A DNA stretch of 64,000 nt. It comes from JACPPO01 sp965262505 (GTDB taxonomy: Bacteria; Acidobacteriota; Vicinamibacteria; Vicinamibacterales; UBA2999). Shown piece by piece: positions 37,533 through 46,830 of the stretch (position 1 is the stretch's first letter; each line of letters opens with the position of its first letter). The DNA is taken from positions 1,302,001-1,366,000 of the forward strand of contig CBDHFM010000030.1 of the NCBI GenBank assembly GCA_965262505.1. Reading direction: 5' to 3'. The position numbers and the translations under genes were made by a program. The notes below the pieces were generated by a model, which saw nothing but the letters and a program-made list of their open reading frames with translations, was not told the origin of the DNA and did not search any database.

Positions 37533-37619
37533 AAATCCCAACTCCCAGATCCCAACCCGAAAGCCCAGGCCGTAGTGCCGGCGTTTTCGTTGGCGTATGG
37601 GACTTGGGAGTTGGGATTT
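37533..37619. repeat. Inverted repeat between the S41 protease gene and smc
   Basis: AAATCCCAACTCCCA (37533-37547) is repeated inverted and perfectly at 37605-37619, separated by 57 bases; the right arm covers the S41 stop codon. It could form a long-loop hairpin in the transcript leaving the protease gene. There is no T-tract, so it is not a typical terminator. The rest of 37410-37617 holds no gene. Confidence 0.6.
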
Positions 37620-39243
37620 ATCTCTGCGCTTGCCTCTCCGGCGATTCGGTGAGGCGCATCAGCGCTTCCGCCTCGGGGAACAGCGTCAGCGCGTAGCGCA
37701 GCTGAGGATCTTGCCCGGACAGGTTCTTGCGCGCGACCTCGACACCAAAGAGATCGACGTCGATTCCGTAGCGGAGCATCGCCCGGATGAACGGCTGGTC
37801 CTGCTGCCACGCCTCTTCGTCGATCCTCATCCCGGACGTCTGCACGTGATCCTTGAATTCGGCGACCATCGCCTCGGTGACCTCGAAATCCACGGCCAGG
37901 TCGCGACGCCGCCCCGACGGGCTCTCGCTGATACGCTGGTCGCCAGCGCGCGTAAACCTCGGGGAGAAGGAATTGAACAGGTTCCGGGCAGACAGCATCC
38001 GGGAGAAGCGCGTGGGGTCGAAGCCTTCGGTGGGGCCGTCAAACCGACGGTCGGGCTCGACCCCGCCGCCGCTATACACGCTGCGACCGCCGTCGGTGAA
38101 CTTCAGGTCGTCCGGTTCGTGCGCCTTGCTCGCATCCTGCTCGCGCAGCGCGTAGGTCAAATACTCGTCGAAGGTGCCGTCCCAGGGGCGCTGAATCAGA
38201 CGGCCGCTCGGCGTGTAATAGCGCGCCGTCGTCACCGCCACGCCTGCGCCGCCGCTCACCCGATACACGGACTGCACGAGCGCCTTACCGAACGTCGTCT
38301 CGCCGACGATGAGGGACCGGTCGTGGTCCTGGAGCGCGCCTGAGACGATTTCCGACGCGCTGGCGCTGTTGCGATTGACCAGCGTAATCATCGGCAAATC
38401 CAGGTACTCGCTCTGCTGCGTGGCGCGATAGTCCTGGTCCGAGTTCGGCACGCGCCCTCGCGTGTACACAATCAGATCGCCACGCGGGAGAAACCGGTTG
38501 CTGATACTGATCGCCTGATCGAGCGCGCCGCCCGGGTTATTGCGAAGGTCGAGGACAATGCGTCGCATGCCCTGGTCGCGCAGGGTCCGCAGCGCGTCCC
38601 CCATCTCGTCGTCCGAGTTCTCACCAAAGTCGGACAGCAGGACGTAGCCGGTCGTCCCGTCCAGCATGAACGCCGCCCGTACAGTCGGGATATGAATCTC
38701 GTCCCGCAGAACATCGAGATCGATCAGTCGCTCGTAGCCGACGCGCCTGATCGAGATCCGCACCGGCGTGCCACGCGGGCCGCGCAGCTGCCGTACGGCC
38801 TGGTCAGTGGTCCAGCCCTGGGTGGCCTCACCCTCGATTCTCGCGATGATGTCGCCGCGACGAAGGCCCTTCTGGTAGGCCGGAGACCCCTCGAAGATGG
38901 AGAACACGGTAATCCCGCCGTCGACCACCTGAATCGAGATGCCCAGCCCGTAATACCGGCCCTCCTGCCGCTCGCGCATCTGCGCGTAGCTGCGGGGGTC
39001 CATGAAGCTGGAGTGCGGGTCCAGCGTCTGCAGCATCCCGGAAATGGCGCCGTAGATGAGGCGGTCCGACTCGACCTCGCCGACGTACCCGGTCTCGATT
39101 GCACTAAGCGCGGCCGTGAAAACCTTGTACTGGTCGGCAATCTGGTCCTGGGCGACCAGCGCGCTCCGGCCATAAAAGCCCCCCAACAGGGCGCAAAACA
39201 CGACGGCGAAGGCCGCCGCGGACAGAGATCGGTAGCTGCGCAT
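37618..39243 (-). CDS. S41 family C-terminal processing peptidase with PDZ domain
   Basis: This is a periplasmic or membrane-anchored serine protease of 541 residues. It has an N-terminal signal anchor (AAAFAVVFCALLGGFYG), then a helical region with LDPHSSFMDPRSYAQMRE, a family hallmark. The PDZ domain covers about residues 95-180 (YYGLGISIQVVDGGITVFSI, GLRRGDIIARIEG). The catalytic domain has LDLRNNPGGALDQA, the nucleophile in LVNRNSASASEIVSGA and the catalytic lysine in VGETTFGKALVQSV. A C-terminal extension of about 150 residues follows (from DLKFTDGGRSVYSGGGVEPD). It resembles CtpA/Prc-type enzymes that trim cell-envelope proteins. It lies upstream of smc and divergent from tatA. Confidence 0.92.
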   Translation of the reverse strand: MRSYRSLSAAAFAVVFCALLGGFYGRSALVAQDQIADQYKVFTAALSAIETGYVGEVESDRLIYGAISGMLQTLDPHSSFMDPRSYAQMRERQEGRYYGLGISIQVVDGGITVFSIFEGSPAYQKGLRRGDIIARIEGEATQGWTTDQAVRQLRGPRGTPVRISIRRVGYERLIDLDVLRDEIHIPTVRAAFMLDGTTGYVLLSDFGENSDDEMGDALRTLRDQGMRRIVLDLRNNPGGALDQAISISNRFLPRGDLIVYTRGRVPNSDQDYRATQQSEYLDLPMITLVNRNSASASEIVSGALQDHDRSLIVGETTFGKALVQSVYRVSGGAGVAVTTARYYTPSGRLIQRPWDGTFDEYLTYALREQDASKAHEPDDLKFTDGGRSVYSGGGVEPDRRFDGPTEGFDPTRFSRMLSARNLFNSFSPRFTRAGDQRISESPSGRRRDLAVDFEVTEAMVAEFKDHVQTSGMRIDEEAWQQDQPFIRAMLRYGIDVDLFGVEVARKNLSGQDPQLRYALTLFPEAEALMRLTESPERQAQR

Positions 39244-39267
39244 ATACGAGAACTATAAACGGTTACC

Positions 39268-39297
39268 TTGACCCCGTCCAGATCGCATTTCTATAAT
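39268..39297 (+). promoter_or_regulatory. Sigma70-type promoter for tatA-tatC
   Basis: TTGACC at 39268-39273 and TATAAT at 39292-39297 are separated by 18 bases. The start point would be near 39304, leaving a leader of about 95 bases before the tatA ATG at 39400. It lies in the spacer between the divergent S41 protease gene and tatA. Confidence 0.65.
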
Positions 39298-39399
39298 CCA
39301 ATGAATCACTTGCGGGGAGTTGAGGCATCCGCACGAAACCGCGTGGTGCCTAGGCCTCGTAGTCGCAATCCCGGCCCGGTGGCCGGCTGGAGCAACCTT

Positions 39400-39729
39400 A
39401 TGTTTGGTTCCCTCGGCATGCCTGAGCTGGTCATCATTCTGGTGATCGCGCTCATCATCTTTGGGCCGCGGAAGCTCCCGGAGCTCGGCCGTTCGCTCGG
39501 CAAGAGTATCGGCGAGTTCAAGAAGGCCTCGAACGAGTTGCGCAGCACGCTCGAAGAGGAGATCCGCATCGAAGAGCAAACAGATCAGCGCGCGGCGATC
39601 CGCGCCGAGCAGGATACGGCTATCGCCGCGGCCGGGACTCAGGCGACGACGACGCCGCCTCCCGTCACTCCCGCTCCACCGACCGACGAGACCGTGAACC
39701 GCACGACGGGCACTGACCCCGTGGCCTAG
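39400..39729 (+). CDS. tatA: Twin-arginine translocase subunit TatA
   Basis: This pore-forming subunit of the Tat export system has 109 residues from ATG 39400. I chose that start because the membrane helix begins right after it (MFGSLGMPELVIILVIALII); the frame open from 39268 would add 44 residues without family match and overlaps the predicted promoter. FGPRKLPELGRSLGKSIGEF is the hinge and amphipathic helix. A charged region follows, then a low-complexity Ala/Thr/Pro tail. The stop TAG overlaps the tatC start as TAGTG, so the two are coupled. The Tat-type amine oxidase at 10512 is a likely client. Confidence 0.93.
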   Translation: MFGSLGMPELVIILVIALIIFGPRKLPELGRSLGKSIGEFKKASNELRSTLEEEIRIEEQTDQRAAIRAEQDTAIAAAGTQATTTPPPVTPAPPTDETVNRTTGTDPVA

Positions 39730-40553
39730 TGGCCTTAGTCCCCTTTCCGAATCAGGCGCCCGCAACGGTCCCGGGCGCTGATCCCGATCCGGACCGCGAG
39801 GGCGTTCAGGACGAGGCCGGTGCGGCCGGCAAGATGGCGTTCCTGGACCACCTGGACGAGCTACGGCAGCGCATCATCTATACGGTGATCTCCGTCTTCG
39901 TCGGCTTCGTCATCGCTTTCCTTTTCATCGACAGGATCTTCGACTTCATCATGAGACCGCTGCAGCAGCTCCTGCCTGAGGGCGGCACGTTGATCTTCAC
40001 GGACCCGGCCGAAGCTTTTATTCTTTACATCAAGATCGCGCTGATCTTCGGGCTGATCCTGGCGTCGCCGGCCGTGATGACGCAGGTGTGGCTTTTCATC
40101 GCGCCCGGTCTCTACTCGAGCGAGAAGAAGTGGGCGATTCCGTTTGTCGTGATGTCGTCGTTCTTCTTCGTCGGCGGGGCGGCGTTCTCACACTACGTCG
40201 TCTTTCCGCTTACCTGGCGGTTCTTTGCCAGTTTCACGACGGACATCGTGACGTTCATGCCGCGGATACAACCGGCGTTTTCGATATACCTGCGGCTGCT
40301 GATCGCGTTCGGCGTCGTCTTCCAGATGCCGACGATCGTGCTCTTCCTGGCCCGCATGGGAATGCTCACGGCGGGCTTCATGCTCCGCAACTTCAAGTAC
40401 GCCGTGCTGATGATCGTCGTCATCTCGGCCGTCGTGACGCCGGACGGCGGAGGCGTGTCGCTCGTCGCCATGACGATCCCGCTGATTCTGCTCTACGTCT
40501 TCAGTATCGGCCTGGCCTGGATGGTCGGAAAGAAAAGGACGACCGATGCCTAA
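39729..40553 (+). CDS. tatC: Twin-arginine translocase subunit TatC
   Basis: This is the receptor subunit that recognises twin-arginine signals, 274 residues from GTG 39729. The conserved N-terminal motif MAFLDHLDELRQRIIYTV lies after about 36 extra residues that are acidic and poorly conserved, so initiation could be further in. Six membrane helices are visible, among them VISVFVGFVIAFLFIDRIF and IALIFGLILASPAVMTQVWL. The conserved F-P region is YVVFPLTWRFFASF, and MPTIVLFLARMGMLT follows. No tatB is present, so this may be a minimal TatAC system unless tatB lies elsewhere. Confidence 0.95.
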   Translation: MALVPFPNQAPATVPGADPDPDREGVQDEAGAAGKMAFLDHLDELRQRIIYTVISVFVGFVIAFLFIDRIFDFIMRPLQQLLPEGGTLIFTDPAEAFILYIKIALIFGLILASPAVMTQVWLFIAPGLYSSEKKWAIPFVVMSSFFFVGGAAFSHYVVFPLTWRFFASFTTDIVTFMPRIQPAFSIYLRLLIAFGVVFQMPTIVLFLARMGMLTAGFMLRNFKYAVLMIVVISAVVTPDGGGVSLVAMTIPLILLYVFSIGLAWMVGKKRTTDA

Positions 40554-40560
40554 GTGAACG

Positions 40561-42015
40561 TCAGTAGGACTTGGCGAACCAGGCGTGCGCGGTCGCGGGC
40601 GCTTCGCACCTGAGGCATAGCTTGCCGGCGGCGGGCGGGCCGGCGAACGGGATGTTTCGAATCGTGGCCTGCGTCTCGGTCTTGATCGACGCCTCGCACG
40701 CCGCGGATCCGCACCACGGCGAGATCACGAAACCGGGCCGCCCTGCCATGATCGCCTTGAACTCCGCGTAGGTGTCGGCTTTCGCCGTGTGCTCCTCCCG
40801 GAACGTCAGGGCGCGATCGTAGAGGGCGCGCTGGATCGCAGCCAGCAGCTCCTCGGCGTGCGCGCCGAGGCCGTCCATCGGCACGAACGACTTCTCCCGC
40901 GTGTCTCGCCGGGCGAGCACCACCTGTGACTTCTCGAGGTCCTTCGGCCCAATCTCCAGCCGGAGCGGCACCCCACGCAACTCCCATTCGTTGAACTTCC
41001 AACCCGGCGTCTGGGAATCGCGCTCGTCGAGCATGACGCGGATACCGCGTGTGACGAGCTCGTCGCGGATCGCCTTGGCCTTCGGCAGAACAGTGTCCCG
41101 CCAGTTGCCCCTCGGAATCGGCACGATGACGATCTGGTACGGCGCGATCCTGGGCGGCAGAATCAGCCCGCCATCGTCGCCGTGCGTCATGATAACGGCG
41201 CCGATCATGCGCGTGGACACGCCCCATGACGTGCCGTACACGTACTGTACGGACTTGTCGCGCGCCTGGAATGTGATATCGAACCCCTTGGCGAAGTTCT
41301 GTCCCAGGTTGTGCGACGTGCCAGCCTGGAGCGCACGCCCGTCGCGCATCAGCGCCTCGATCGAATAGGTGCGGTCCGCGCCAGCGAACTTCTCGCTCTC
41401 GGTCTTCTCGCCGTCCATCACCGGCATCGCCAGTTCGTTTTCGGCAAACTCCTTGTACACAGCCAGCATGCGCAGGGTCTCCTCCTGCGCCTCCTCGGCA
41501 GTCTCGTGCGCGGTATGGCCTTCCTGCCAGAGAAACTCGGTGGTCCGAAGGAACAGTCGGGTCACCTTTTCCCATCGCACGACGTTGGCCCACTGGTTGA
41601 TCAGGATCGGCAGGTCCCGCCACGACTGGATCCACTTGGCGTACATGGTCCCGACGATCGTCTCGGAGGTCGGGCGAACCACGAGCCGCTCCTCGAGAAC
41701 CTCGGTGCCGCCCTGGGTCACCCACGCCACCTGCGGCGCGAACCCTTCCACGTGCTGCGCTTCGCGCATCAGCAGGCTCTCCGGAATGAAGAGCGGAAAG
41801 TAGGCGTTGACGTGACCGGTGGCCTTGAAGCGGCGGTCGAGCCCCTGCTGGATCAACTCCCAGATCGCGTAGCCGTAGGGCCGGATCACCATGCACCCCT
41901 TGACCGGCGAGTAGTCGGCCAGCTCCGCGCGCCGAACGACGTCGATATACCAGCGCCCGAAATCCTCTGACTGCGGCGTGATCTTGGTCGGAAAGTCGGG
42001 AATATCAGTCGACAT
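40561..42015 (-). CDS. proS: Prolyl-tRNA synthetase, archaeal/eukaryotic-like type
   Basis: This enzyme charges tRNA-Pro, 484 residues from ATG 42015 (overlapping the end of nadB by 11 bp). Class II motifs are present: the motif 1 region around GCMVIRPYGYAIWELIQQGL, motif 2 in VVRPTSETIVGTMYAKWIQS and LFLRTTEFLWQEGHTAH, and motif 3 in TSWGVSTRMIGAVIMTHGDD. The anticodon-binding domain follows (PYQIVIVPIPRG). The C-terminal extension with paired cysteines (WCGSAACE, LCLRCEAPATAH) and a terminal aromatic residue (AWFAKSY) marks the shorter type found in archaea, eukaryotes and some bacteria. The bacterial type's editing insertion is absent. The frame is complete. Confidence 0.95.
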   Translation of the reverse strand: MSTDIPDFPTKITPQSEDFGRWYIDVVRRAELADYSPVKGCMVIRPYGYAIWELIQQGLDRRFKATGHVNAYFPLFIPESLLMREAQHVEGFAPQVAWVTQGGTEVLEERLVVRPTSETIVGTMYAKWIQSWRDLPILINQWANVVRWEKVTRLFLRTTEFLWQEGHTAHETAEEAQEETLRMLAVYKEFAENELAMPVMDGEKTESEKFAGADRTYSIEALMRDGRALQAGTSHNLGQNFAKGFDITFQARDKSVQYVYGTSWGVSTRMIGAVIMTHGDDGGLILPPRIAPYQIVIVPIPRGNWRDTVLPKAKAIRDELVTRGIRVMLDERDSQTPGWKFNEWELRGVPLRLEIGPKDLEKSQVVLARRDTREKSFVPMDGLGAHAEELLAAIQRALYDRALTFREEHTAKADTYAEFKAIMAGRPGFVISPWCGSAACEASIKTETQATIRNIPFAGPPAAGKLCLRCEAPATAHAWFAKSY

Positions 42016-43555
42016 GAAGACGATCAGTGATGCGCCTGCTCCAGTGTAGATCGTCACGAGACGGGAAATCGGCGCGAAAGTGGGCGCCGCGACTCTCCGT
42101 TCGCCGCCACGCGGCCCTGGCGATGAGCAGTCCCACCGTCACGATGCTCCTGATGCGGCGCAGCTCCTCCTGCTGGCCGCGGGAAGGCCGGCCGCACCTC
42201 ACGGCGCCCGCCCAGGCCTGGAGTTGCGCGACCGCGCGCTCCAGCGAGGAGCGAGCCCGCAGCACGCCCACGTGGCGCCACATCAGATCCCGAACCTCAT
42301 CAGCGGATGGAACGGCGCCCCCGCCTGTGGGCACGCTGTCTTCGATGACATCAGACGCGGGCGGCGGAGCCGGTCGCGCGGCGGCCTTCATCGCCTCGGC
42401 CGCACGTACGCCAAAGACGAGGCCTTCGAGCAGAGAGTTGCTCGCGAGCCGGTTGGCGCCGTGGGCGCCCGTGCAAGCGACCTCCCCGGCCGCGAAGAGC
42501 CCGGGCAACGATGTCGCCCCGTCCAGGTCGGTGTCCACGCCGCCCATCATGTAGTGGGCCGCCGGACTGACTGGAACCGGGTCGCGTGCCAGGTCCAGGC
42601 CCGCCTGCGCGCACGCCTGGGCAATCGTCGGGAACCGCTCGGTCACGAACGCTGGATCGAGATGGGCCAGCGACAGGTAGACGGGCGACCCCGTGCGCTC
42701 GGCTTCGGTGACGATGGCGCGTGAGACGAGATCGCGCGATGCCAAGTCGCCCGCGGGTTCGTACCGCCCGGCGAACGCCTCGCCGGCCTTGTTGACGAGT
42801 CGAGCCCCCTCGCCGCGCAAGGCCTCCGACAACAGGAACCGCGGCGCACCCTCGACGCTGAGCACCGTGGGATGAAACTGAACGAATTCGAGATCGACGA
42901 CGCGTGCCCCTGCGCGCGCCGCCATGGCGATGCCGTCTCCCGTGGCGATGGCCGGGTTCGTCGTTTCGCGGAAGACCTGCCCGGCACCGCCCGTCGCGAG
43001 CAGCGTCCGCGCGGCAGACGCCGTGCCTCGCGCGTCGCCGGTGGTGACAAAGGTGACGCCGGCACAGCATCCGCCGGTCGCCACCAGGTCGGTCGCGAGC
43101 GCGTCGTCGACGACGCGAATGCGTCGATTCCCGCTGACGCGAGACCAGAGCAACCGGGCGATCTCCCGCCCCGTGGCGTCGCGTGCGTGGAGAACCCGGC
43201 GCACGCTGTGGGCGCCCTCTCGGCCGAGCGCGGGCCGGCCATCGGGGGCGCGATCGAACGCAGCGCCCCAGTCGATCAGTTCGCCAACGTAGCGCGGCCC
43301 TTCGCGTACCAAGACCTCCACCGCTTCGGGCACGCAGAGCTCGTCGCCCGCCGCCATCGTGTCGCAGGCGTGCAACTCCGGCGAATCGTCTGGACCCATC
43401 GCCGCGGCGATGCCACCTTGCGCGTAGCCTGTGTTGCTCTCGCGCGGGTCAGCCTTCGTGAGGATGACGACGTCGCCGACATCGGCCAGCGCCAGCGCGG
43501 CGCGCAATCCGGCGATGCCACTGCCGATGACGAGAAAATCGCCGCGCACATCCAC
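42005..43555 (-). CDS. nadB: L-aspartate oxidase
   Basis: This is the first enzyme of de novo NAD synthesis, oxidising L-aspartate to iminoaspartate with FAD, 516 residues from GTG 43555. The FAD-binding N-terminus is LVIGSGIAGLRAALALADV, followed by SNTGYAQGGIAAAMGPDDSP. The active-site regions include EGAHSVRRVLHARDATGREI, EFVQFHPTVLSVEGAPRFLL and AAHYMMGGVDTDLDGATSLP. GEVACTGAHGANRLASNSLL closes the FAD fold. A C-terminal helical domain follows (EVRDLMWRHVGVLRA). nadA and nadC are not in the window. It overlaps proS by 11 bp and is divergent from aroB, with only about 35 bp between starts. Confidence 0.95.
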   Translation of the reverse strand: MDVRGDFLVIGSGIAGLRAALALADVGDVVILTKADPRESNTGYAQGGIAAAMGPDDSPELHACDTMAAGDELCVPEAVEVLVREGPRYVGELIDWGAAFDRAPDGRPALGREGAHSVRRVLHARDATGREIARLLWSRVSGNRRIRVVDDALATDLVATGGCCAGVTFVTTGDARGTASAARTLLATGGAGQVFRETTNPAIATGDGIAMAARAGARVVDLEFVQFHPTVLSVEGAPRFLLSEALRGEGARLVNKAGEAFAGRYEPAGDLASRDLVSRAIVTEAERTGSPVYLSLAHLDPAFVTERFPTIAQACAQAGLDLARDPVPVSPAAHYMMGGVDTDLDGATSLPGLFAAGEVACTGAHGANRLASNSLLEGLVFGVRAAEAMKAAARPAPPPASDVIEDSVPTGGGAVPSADEVRDLMWRHVGVLRARSSLERAVAQLQAWAGAVRCGRPSRGQQEELRRIRSIVTVGLLIARAAWRRTESRGAHFRADFPSRDDLHWSRRITDRLHVD

Positions 43556-43590
43556 GGGTGCTATCCTATCAACCCTTGAGCCCCAACGCG

Positions 43591-44679
43591 GTGAGCGAAC
43601 CGATTCGAGTCGACGTACACGCGGGCCTACGGACGTCGACGATCTGGATCGGAGACGGCGTCACCGACCGCGCCGGCACGCTACTCGACGCGCACGGCGT
43701 CAGCGGCAAGCGTTTCGTCGTATCGAGCCCCCTCGTCTGGCGATTGCACGGCGAGCGCGTCGCGCACGCGCTCGGCGCCGGCGATCCGATCCTCGTGCCC
43801 GACGGCGAACGGTTCAAGACCCTGCAGTCGGTCTCGCGGATCTACGACGCGCTCGTCCGCGCCGGTGCCGATCGCGGCAGCGCGGTCGTGGCGGTGGGCG
43901 GCGGAGTCATCGGCGACACCGCCGGCTTCGCCGCCGCCACGTTCCTGAGGGGCGTGACGCTCGCGCATATCCCCACAACGCTTCTGGCACAGGTCGACAG
44001 CTCGGTCGGCGGCAAGGTCGGCGTGAACCTGGCGCTCGGGAAGAACCTGGTCGGCGCCTTTCACCAGCCGACCGTCGTCCTGGTCGATCCCCAGCTACTG
44101 ACGACGTTGCCGCGGCGCGAGTTTCGCTCCGGGCTGTACGAAGTCGTGAAGTACGGCATGATCGCCAGCCCCGAACTCTTCGAGCGGCTGGTGCGCGACA
44201 CGAAGGCGGTTTTCGCGCGAGACAAACGCGTGCTCGTCCCGGTCATCGTCGAGTCGTGCCGCATCAAGGCGGATGTGGTCTCACGGGACGAGCGTGAGAG
44301 CGGCCTGCGGCGCATCCTGAACTTCGGGCACACGGTCGGCCATGCGCTCGAAGCCGTGACGAAGTACCGCCGGTTTCGCCACGGCGAAGCGATCGCGTAC
44401 GGCATGCTGGCGGCTGCGGACCTCGCCGTAACCCGTGGCGCGCTCGCCGACCGTGAACGGCAGGCGCTGGCGCGCCTGCTCGCCCAGTTCGGCCCCTTAC
44501 CGCCCGTCGTCGATCTGCCGGCTGGCGAGGTGCTCGAGGCCGTGCAGCGTGACAAGAAGGTCGTCGATGGCACGCTGCATTTCGTCATCGCGACGCAGAT
44601 CGGCGCGACCATGACGATCGATGACGTGACCGGGGACGAGCTGAAGGCGGTGCTGGAGCGTCTCGGACTCACAGGGTGA
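43591..44679 (+). CDS. aroB: 3-dehydroquinate synthase
   Basis: This is the second step of the shikimate pathway, converting DAHP to 3-dehydroquinate with NAD and a metal. There are 362 residues from GTG 43591; an in-frame GTG at 43558 adds 11 residues but would leave only two bases to nadB. The NAD-binding loop is VVAVGGGVIGDTAGFAAATF, and the substrate loop LAHIPTTLLAQVDSSVGGKV is canonical. Zinc ligands are the glutamate in FRSGLYEVVKYGMIA and the histidines in LNFGHTVGHALEAV and FRHGEAIAYGMLAA. The C-terminal domain is complete. The gene converges on the regulator gene at 44689 with a 9-bp gap. Confidence 0.95.
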   Translation: MSEPIRVDVHAGLRTSTIWIGDGVTDRAGTLLDAHGVSGKRFVVSSPLVWRLHGERVAHALGAGDPILVPDGERFKTLQSVSRIYDALVRAGADRGSAVVAVGGGVIGDTAGFAAATFLRGVTLAHIPTTLLAQVDSSVGGKVGVNLALGKNLVGAFHQPTVVLVDPQLLTTLPRREFRSGLYEVVKYGMIASPELFERLVRDTKAVFARDKRVLVPVIVESCRIKADVVSRDERESGLRRILNFGHTVGHALEAVTKYRRFRHGEAIAYGMLAAADLAVTRGALADRERQALARLLAQFGPLPPVVDLPAGEVLEAVQRDKKVVDGTLHFVIATQIGATMTIDDVTGDELKAVLERLGLTG

Positions 44680-44688
44680 CAGCGACCG

Positions 44689-46126
44689 TCAGTCGCTGAT
44701 TCCGTGTTCCCGCTGCTTCCGCAACAGGGCCTTGTAGCTGACGTGCAACGCTTCCGCGGCGCGCTCCTTGTTGCCGCGCGCATTCTTGAGGGCCTCTTCG
44801 AGCTTCAGGCGTTCCACCACCGCCGTGACGCGCCGTACCGCCGCCGTCAGGGTCCCCGAGAGGTCGATCTGCGCCAGTGGATTGCCTGGTGGATCGGCCT
44901 CCGCGGGCGTCACCGCGGCCTGATCGCCTCCCACGCCGTCACGCCGGCCTGGGCCGGCTGGACCGCCGACGGACAGATTCAGGTGACGCCGGTGTATCGT
45001 GTCCTCGTCGCACAGAATGACCGCGCGCTCGATGCAGTTCTGGAGTTCGCGCACGTTTCCTGGCCAGGCATGTGCCTGCAGTTCGTCAAGTACCGCTGGC
45101 GACAGACGCAGCGCCTTCTTGTTGAGATCGCGGCAGAACCGTTCGACGAAGTGCCGCGCCAGGACCAGCACGTCGCCCGAGCGCTCCCGTAAGGGCGGAA
45201 TGGTAATGGGAAACACCGAGAGGCGGAAGTAGAGGTCCTCGCGGAACTGGCGCTCGGCCACGCGCGCCTTGAGGTTGCGATTGGTGGCGGCGACGACGCG
45301 GGCATCGACGTGCAGCGTGCTCGTGCCCCCCACCCGCTCGAATTGCTTTTCCTCGAGGGCGCGCAGGATCTTGGCCTGGAGCCCAAGCGGCAGGTCGCCG
45401 ATCTCGTCTAGAAAGAGCGTCCCCCGGTGCGCCATCTCGAACCGCCCCAGCTTCCTCCCAACGGCCCCAGTGAAGGCGCCCTTCTCGTAACCGAACAGCT
45501 CCGATTCAAGCAGCCCCTCGGGAATGGCCGCACAATTGATCGCGACAAACGGCCCGCCGGCCCGCGGGCTGAGCGCGTGCAGCGCACGCGCGAACAGCTC
45601 CTTGCCGGTGCCGCTCTCCCCCTCGAGCAGCACGGTGGCATCGGCGCCGGCCGCCCGGTGCAGCCGCTGCGAAGTCTGCCGCAGCCGCGGATCCTCGCCG
45701 ATGATCCGCGGAGCTCCGCGCCGCTCGGCCAGCTCCTCTTTGAGCAGGTTCGGCACGCGTCCGCCGCTGCGCGATTGCGCGCTCCACGATCAGCGCCAGA
45801 TGGTCCGGGTCGACCGGCTTGGTGAGGACGTCCATCGCGCCCTCCTTCATCGCCATGACCGCATCCTGAATGCTGCCGTCGGCGGTCATGACGACCACCT
45901 GCAGTTCCGGGTCGAGCTCCCTGGCCGCACGAAGCACGCCGAATCCGTGGCCGATCGGAAGCTCGAGGTCGGTCAGGACGACCGCCGGCAGCGACCGCCG
46001 GAGGTGTTCAATCGCCTCAGGTTCGTCGCGTGCTTCGACCACGACATGCCCCTGCGCTTCGAGCGCGTGGCGGAGCATGCCCTGCAGCGAATCAGCGTCT
46101 TCGACGAGAAGGATCGGAAGGGACAT
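44689..46126 (-). pseudogene. NtrC-type sigma54 response regulator with a one-base insertion
   Basis: The receiver domain starts at ATG 46126 (LPILLVEDADSLQGMLRHAL, phosphate acceptor in VVLTDLELPIGHGFGVL, lysine in VLTKPVDPDHL). It runs out of frame after IVERAIAQRR. The AAA+ and DNA-binding part continues in another phase from about 45756 to 44689: Walker A GESGTGKELFARALHA, sigma54-contact motif FGYEKGAFTGAV, Walker B GTLFLDEIGDLPLG, and a Fis-type HTH (ERAAEALHVSYKALLRKQRE). Removing one C from the pair at 45761-45762 joins the two as AQRRRVPNLLKEELAERRG, giving a normal 478-residue protein. It may be a real mutation or a sequencing error. A GTG at 45756 could still start a receiver-less activator. 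Confidence 0.85.
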
Positions 46127-46163
46127 GTGTGATTAGCGATCGCTAGTCGCCAATCGCCACCGT

Positions 46164-46742
46164 CTACCTGACCCAGCCGGCGGGGACGCCGGCTTGGCGC
46201 GCCTCCTCCTGGACGGCAGTTATCGCCTTCTGGTGCTCCTCGATTTCCAGCTTGACGCGATCGAGCTCCGCAAGGGCTTTCTGGCGCTCGACTTCCACGA
46301 CGTTACGCTGCGCCGGGTCGTCACGGTTGACGAAATCCGCGGCGAGCACGTTGATGCGGCTCTGCAGCGCATCCGCGAAAATCTGGGCGCGCGACAGCGC
46401 GTCGCGTTCCGCCGTGACACGCGCGCGCCATTCAGCCTCGGCCGTCGGAGTCTCGGCGGGCTCAGCCGCAGGATCGGTGGGCTCCTGGGCTTCCGCCGTC
46501 GGCGCGCCGCCGGCCGGATCGGGGGCCTCCGCGGGCTGCGCCGGCCGCGCCGCAGGCGTCGTGCCGGTCGCGGCCGGCTCAGGACGCAGCGCGTCGTTCG
46601 TGTACACCTTGCCGGGCGTCCCGACCGCCTGCCGGCGCGCCTCTTCCTGCCGCGCCACATCGGCCAGCGACTGGGCCGAGGCGGCCGCGGCACAGATCAG
46701 GACGAACGCCACAGCCATGCTTCGAATCGCCAGGGACTTCAT
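46164..46742 (-). CDS. Secreted coiled-coil protein of unknown function
   Basis: The product is 192 residues from ATG 46742, chosen because a signal peptide starts there (IRSMAVAFVLICAAAASAQ). The mature N-terminus SLADVARQEEARRQAVGTPG and KVYTNDALRP recur in Acidobacteriota proteins I know of only as hypothetical. A Pro/Ala/Glu/Thr-rich linker of about 60 residues follows. The last 90 residues form a coiled coil (WRARVTAERDALSRAQIFAD, VVEVERQKALAELDRVKLEI). It lies downstream of the minor-pilin genes and upstream of the regulator on the same strand. No enzymatic motif is seen. Confidence 0.65.
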   Translation of the reverse strand: MKSLAIRSMAVAFVLICAAAASAQSLADVARQEEARRQAVGTPGKVYTNDALRPEPAATGTTPAARPAQPAEAPDPAGGAPTAEAQEPTDPAAEPAETPTAEAEWRARVTAERDALSRAQIFADALQSRINVLAADFVNRDDPAQRNVVEVERQKALAELDRVKLEIEEHQKAITAVQEEARQAGVPAGWVR

Positions 46743-46830
46743 CTGTAGGATTCTCCGGCCGCCGGACCCGGCCGTCAAGGTCGGCCACAATATTTATCGT
46801 GTCGCCGCGGGACGTGCGATAGCCGCCGCG

